The notes below the pieces were generated by a model. It was not told the DNA's origin. It ran no database searches and worked only from the letters and a program-made list of their open reading frames with translations. DNA of 35,787 nt, from positions 1 to 35,787 of the forward strand of contig DATMES010000034.1 in assembly GCA_035556555.1 (NCBI GenBank), in the 5' to 3' direction. The stretch is from Frankiaceae bacterium. GTDB lineage: Bacteria > Actinomycetota > Actinomycetes > BP-191. Each line of letters starts with the position of its first letter. Position 1 is the first letter of the stretch. A program made the translations under genes and the position numbers. Shown in pieces: positions 32,065 to 35,787 of the stretch.

Positions 32065-32460
32065 ATGAGCGCACTGCCGGACAAGGCCCGCGAGCTTCTC
32101 GACGCGCCCAACCACGTCACCCTCGCCACGATCAACGCCGACGGCTCGCCGCAGACGACCGTGCACTGGGTCGCCCGCGACGGAGACGACGTCCTCATGT
32201 CGACCGTCAAGGGCCGCAGGCACGCCCGCAACCTCGAACGCGACCCTCGCGTCTCCGTCCTGCTCATCGCGCCGGACGACCCGTACTCCTACCTGGAGGT
32301 CCGCGGCACCGCCACCCTCACCGAGGAGGGTGGCCGCGAGCTCATCGACGCGCTGGCGCTGAAGTACCGGGGCGTGACGCCGTACCCGTGGGACAAGCCG
32401 GAGAACGTCCGCGTCGTCATCCGCGTCCCACCCGAGCACGTCGTCTTCCACGGCGCCTGA
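32065..32460 (+). CDS. PPOX-class (F420-dependent type) oxidoreductase
   Basis: 131 residues, a single split-barrel domain. The N-terminal LLDAPNHVTLATINADGSPQ and TTVHWVARDGDDVLMSTVKG are typical of the F420H2-dependent PPOX subgroup, and GRRHARNLERDPRVSVLL follows with the basic residues that usually hold the cofactor phosphate. The C-terminal DKPENVRVVIRV and HVVFHG close the barrel. The length fits this subgroup. An in-frame ATG at 32056 would add three residues. F420 rather than FMN is inferred from family resemblance. Substrate unknown. It follows the GHL15-like gene by 29 bases but has its own candidate promoter. Confidence 0.85.
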   Translation: MSALPDKARELLDAPNHVTLATINADGSPQTTVHWVARDGDDVLMSTVKGRRHARNLERDPRVSVLLIAPDDPYSYLEVRGTATLTEEGGRELIDALALKYRGVTPYPWDKPENVRVVIRVPPEHVVFHGA

Positions 32461-32515
32461 CCCGGCCGGCCGGCCGAACGCCGCCGTAGGGCGTACGCCG
32501 CCCCGGGCGTGCGGT

Positions 32516-32580
32516 TACTGGTGGGTAGCGGCAACGGCCGGGCACGAACCGGTGAACGGCGACGTCGCTACTCACCAGTA
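32516..32580. promoter_or_regulatory. Inverted repeat with paired operator-like boxes upstream of cysS
   Basis: Arms of 15 bases at 32516-32530 and 32566-32580 are complementary at 14 of 15 positions, 35 bases apart. Each arm is itself semi-palindromic: TACTGGTGGGTA (32517-32528) and TACTCACCAGTA (32569-32580), the second with perfect TACT/AGTA ends. This resembles a pair of TetR-type operators. It could also form a long RNA hairpin, possibly a terminator for the upstream gene. Confidence 0.5.
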
Positions 32581-32647
32581 GCTTCCGGCGCGCCCCGCCG
32601 TGCGAACGGATCCGCCGCTCGCCCGCGAGCCCGTACGCGGCCCCGCG

Positions 32648-32653
32648 TACGAT
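32648..32653 (+). promoter_or_regulatory. -10 element of cysS, leaderless-type
   Basis: TACGAT is followed by 7 nt and then GTG at 32661. The alternative ATG at 32652 would overlap this hexamer and so could not be on the same transcript. Confidence 0.5.
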
Positions 32654-32660
32654 GCGCGGC

Positions 32661-34021
<1,361 letters not shown>

Positions 34022-34043
<22 letters not shown>

Positions 34044-35185
34044 GCGGCGGCAAGGCGATCGCCAAGGGCGGCCAGGGCGGCAGGGCGGGCAAGGCCGGCT
34101 CGCACCGCAAGGGCGCGCCCGTCGGCTCCGGCGGCCACGGCAAGGACCGCCTGCAGGGCAAGGGCCCCACGCCGCCCGCCGAGGCGCGCAAGGGCCACCC
34201 CGCCGCGCGCAAGGCCGCCGCGGCCGCCAAGCGCGCCGCGCCCGGCGCCAAGGCGGGCGCCAAGCCCAAGGGCGAGCGCGGCCAGGTCGACGCCCCCGGC
34301 CCCTGGCCGTCGTCCCGCCCCACCGCGCGGCCCCGGCGTACGCCGGTCGGCATCACCGTCCCGCGCGGCGACGGCCCGCGCCGCGCCTCCGCGCCTGCCA
34401 AGCGCGCGCCCGCGCCCAAGCGCGGCATCCTCGCCGACGTCGACGAGGTCGTGGCCGGGCGCAACCCCGTCGTGGAGGCGTTGCGCGCTCGCGTGCCCGC
34501 CCGCACGCTCGTCGTCGCGCTCGGGCTCGACCACGACGACCGCGTCGCCGAGGCCCTGACCACCGCGGCCAGGCTCAAGGTGCCGATCCGCGAGGCGAGC
34601 CGTACCGAGGTCGACCGGCTCACCAACGGCGCGCTGCACCAGGGGCTGGCGCTGGTCGTGGCGCCGTACGACTACGCCCACCCCGACGACGTCCTCCGCC
34701 GCGCGCTGGAGCAATCCGAGGCTCCGCTCTTCGTGGCGCTGGACGGCGTCACCGACCCGCGCAACCTCGGCGCCGTGGTCCGCTCCGCGGCGGCGTTCGG
34801 CGCGCACGGGGTGATCGTTCCCGAGCGCCGCGCCGCCGGCCTCACCGCCGCCGCCTGGAAGGCGTCCGCGGGCACCGCCGCGCGGCTGCCCGTCGCGCGC
34901 GCCACCAACCTCGTCCGGACCCTCAAGTCGTACGCCGACGCCGGCGTCTCGATCGTCGGCCTCGCCGCCGAAGGGGAGCTGTCGCTCGATGACCTCGAGC
35001 TCGCCACCGAGCCGCTCTGCGTCGTCGTCGGATCCGAAGGAAAGGGCCTCGGGCGGCTCGTGGGGGAGACGTGCGACGTGCTCGTCCGGATCCCCATGGT
35101 CAACGACACCGAGTCGCTCAACGCGTCCGTGGCGGCCGCGGTCACGCTCGCCGAGGTCGCGAGACGGCGCAGGACGACCCCGTAA
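34022..35185 (+). CDS. rlmB: 23S rRNA 2'-O-ribose methyltransferase RlmB (SpoU/TrmH family)
   Basis: 387 residues. Methylates G2251-equivalent of 23S rRNA; SPOUT knot fold. The N-terminal about 130 residues are a disordered Lys/Ala/Gly/Pro-rich extension, likely RNA-binding and typical of actinobacterial members. Then an L30e-like substrate-binding domain ([14 protein letters not shown]) and the SPOUT domain: motif 1 [17 protein letters not shown], motif 2 [13 protein letters not shown], motif 3 [19 protein letters not shown]. The GTG start lies within the last codons of cysS (22-base overlap). Function is firm from motifs and the cysS pairing. Confidence 0.93.
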
Positions 35186-35234
35186 CCCCCTTGCCAGCGG
35201 GTCGTTACTCCATGTGGGCGAAGGAAACAAGGTC

Positions 35235-35264
35235 TGGTCAAGGTAGGGCAAAACGTCCTACGAT
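35235..35264 (+). promoter_or_regulatory. Putative promoter upstream of sigH
   Basis: TGGTCA (35235-35240), 18-base spacer, TACGAT (35259-35264). The leader of roughly 50 nt carries GGGAAGGG (about 35304-35311), 11 nt before the GTG at 35323. The -35 match is weak. Confidence 0.4.
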
Positions 35265-35322
35265 TGCCGGACCCGTTGCTTCACCCGCCGCGCCTGTTCA
35301 CCCAGGGAAGGGCGATCCTCAC

Positions 35323-35787
35323 GTGCGACGTCACCGCGACCACTACGACGACGAGCTCCGTACCGACGACGAGCTCGTCCTCGCCGCCCGCGCGGGCGAC
35401 GACGTCGCGCTGGCCGAGCTGCTGACCAAGTACCGCAACTTCGCCCGGGTGAAGGCGCGCTCGTACTTCCTGGTCGGCGCGGACCGCGAGGACATCGTCC
35501 AGGAGGGCATGATCGGCCTGTACAAGGCCATCCGTGACTTCAACACGGAGATGCAGACGTCGTTCCGGGCGTTCGCCGAGCTCTGCGTGACGCGCCAGAT
35601 CATCACCGCGATCAAGACCGCGACCCGGCAGAAGCACACGCCGCTCAACTCGTACGTGTCGTTCAACCGCCCCGTCGTCAGCGACGAGGACGGCGACCGC
35701 ACGCTCGGCGACGTGATCCCGACCGTCGCCATCACCGACCCCGCCGACCTCGTCATCTCCTCCGAGCGCATCCGCGCCCTCCAGCGC
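35323..35787 (+). CDS. sigH: Sporulation-type RNA polymerase sigma factor SigH (3' truncated)
   Basis: First 155 codons only; the frame is still open at the window end. Sigma-70 family, sigma-30/SigH-like. Region 1.2/2.1 is ELVLAARAGDDVALAELLTKY. Region 2.2, the core-binding helix, is DREDIVQEGMIGLYKAIRDF. Regions 2.3/2.4 follow in SFRAFAELCVTRQIITAIKTA and RQKHTPLNSYVSF, which read the -10 element. The remaining region 3/4 lies outside. The GTG at 35323 is preceded by a purine-rich ribosome-binding site. Actinobacteria that never sporulate often keep this gene after rlmB; its regulon in them is not well defined. Confidence 0.92.
   Translation, partial: MRRHRDHYDDELRTDDELVLAARAGDDVALAELLTKYRNFARVKARSYFLVGADREDIVQEGMIGLYKAIRDFNTEMQTSFRAFAELCVTRQIITAIKTATRQKHTPLNSYVSFNRPVVSDEDGDRTLGDVIPTVAITDPADLVISSERIRALQR

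Noticed and set aside
29432-32074. An 880-codon minus-strand open frame across the GHL15-like gene
   Set aside because: Beyond 30259 it is antisense to a well-supported secreted protein and has Gly/Arg-rich low-complexity translation; only the deacetylase part is real.
32461-32651. T-box leader for cysS
   Set aside because: No T-box consensus was seen, the arms form a simple inverted repeat, and a leaderless -10 lies right before the start.

Overview
The window is uniformly GC-rich, with GC-ended codons, many GTG/TTG starts and frequent 4-base GTGA or ATGA gene overlaps. It carries a gene set typical of Actinomycetota: a 5'-truncated clpC, mutY, disA-radA, carD, ispD-ispF, cysS-rlmB and the start of a sporulation-type sigH. 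From general knowledge, this order matches the clpC1...mutY...disA/radA...carD-ispD-ispF-cysS-spoU neighbourhood of mycobacteria. The window therefore reads as a conserved chromosomal backbone with accessory modules inserted between its genes. I see no tRNA, rRNA, CRISPR array, transposase or integrase. No gene-free stretch exceeds 300 bases; the longest is the 268-base gap between radA and disA.

Layout. 1-5.9 kb: ClpC unfoldase and a terminator, a sensor-less histidine kinase coupled to a small secreted protein, then (minus) mutY with a PPOX-type protein, divergent from an anchored secreted-domain protein and a VOC protein. 6.3-9.8 kb: a chemosensory operon (HPt, CheB, CheR, CheW) without CheA, CheY or receptor, behind a good match to a FliA/WhiG-type promoter. 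9.8-13.2 kb (minus): DUF2071 protein, DisA (c-di-AMP synthase) and RadA. 13.4-17.8 kb: a UbiA-type prenyltransferase divergent from an operon of UbiG-like methyltransferase, acyl-CoA dehydrogenase-like flavoprotein, type III polyketide synthase (frameshifted in this sequence) and CPBP membrane protease. This looks like a phenolic-lipid or prenylated-quinone type pathway. 17.8-21.6 kb (minus): circularly permuted ATP-grasp, alpha-E, transglutaminase-like and a membrane-anchored thioredoxin-like protein, all tightly coupled. 21.7-24.7 kb: carD, PIN/TRAM membrane protein, ispD, ispF. 24.8-30.3 kb (minus): an exopolysaccharide operon of deacetylase, O-antigen ligase/polymerase-like protein, two GT4 glycosyltransferases and a Wzz/BY-kinase fusion whose ATP site is degenerate. 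30.3-32.5 kb: a secreted GHL15-like protein with a C-terminal membrane/Arg tail, and a small F420-type oxidoreductase. 32.7 kb to the end: cysS, rlmB and partial sigH.

The strongest points for a second look are the frameshifted type III PKS and its pathway neighbourhood, the pseudokinase in the EPS operon, the ATP-grasp/alpha-E/transglutaminase/thioredoxin-like quartet, the promoter architecture (seven genes with a -10-like hexamer ending 6-7 nt before the start codon, implying leaderless mRNAs), the FliA-type promoter, and several unusual inverted repeats, two of which bracket the EPS insertion between ispF and cysS.
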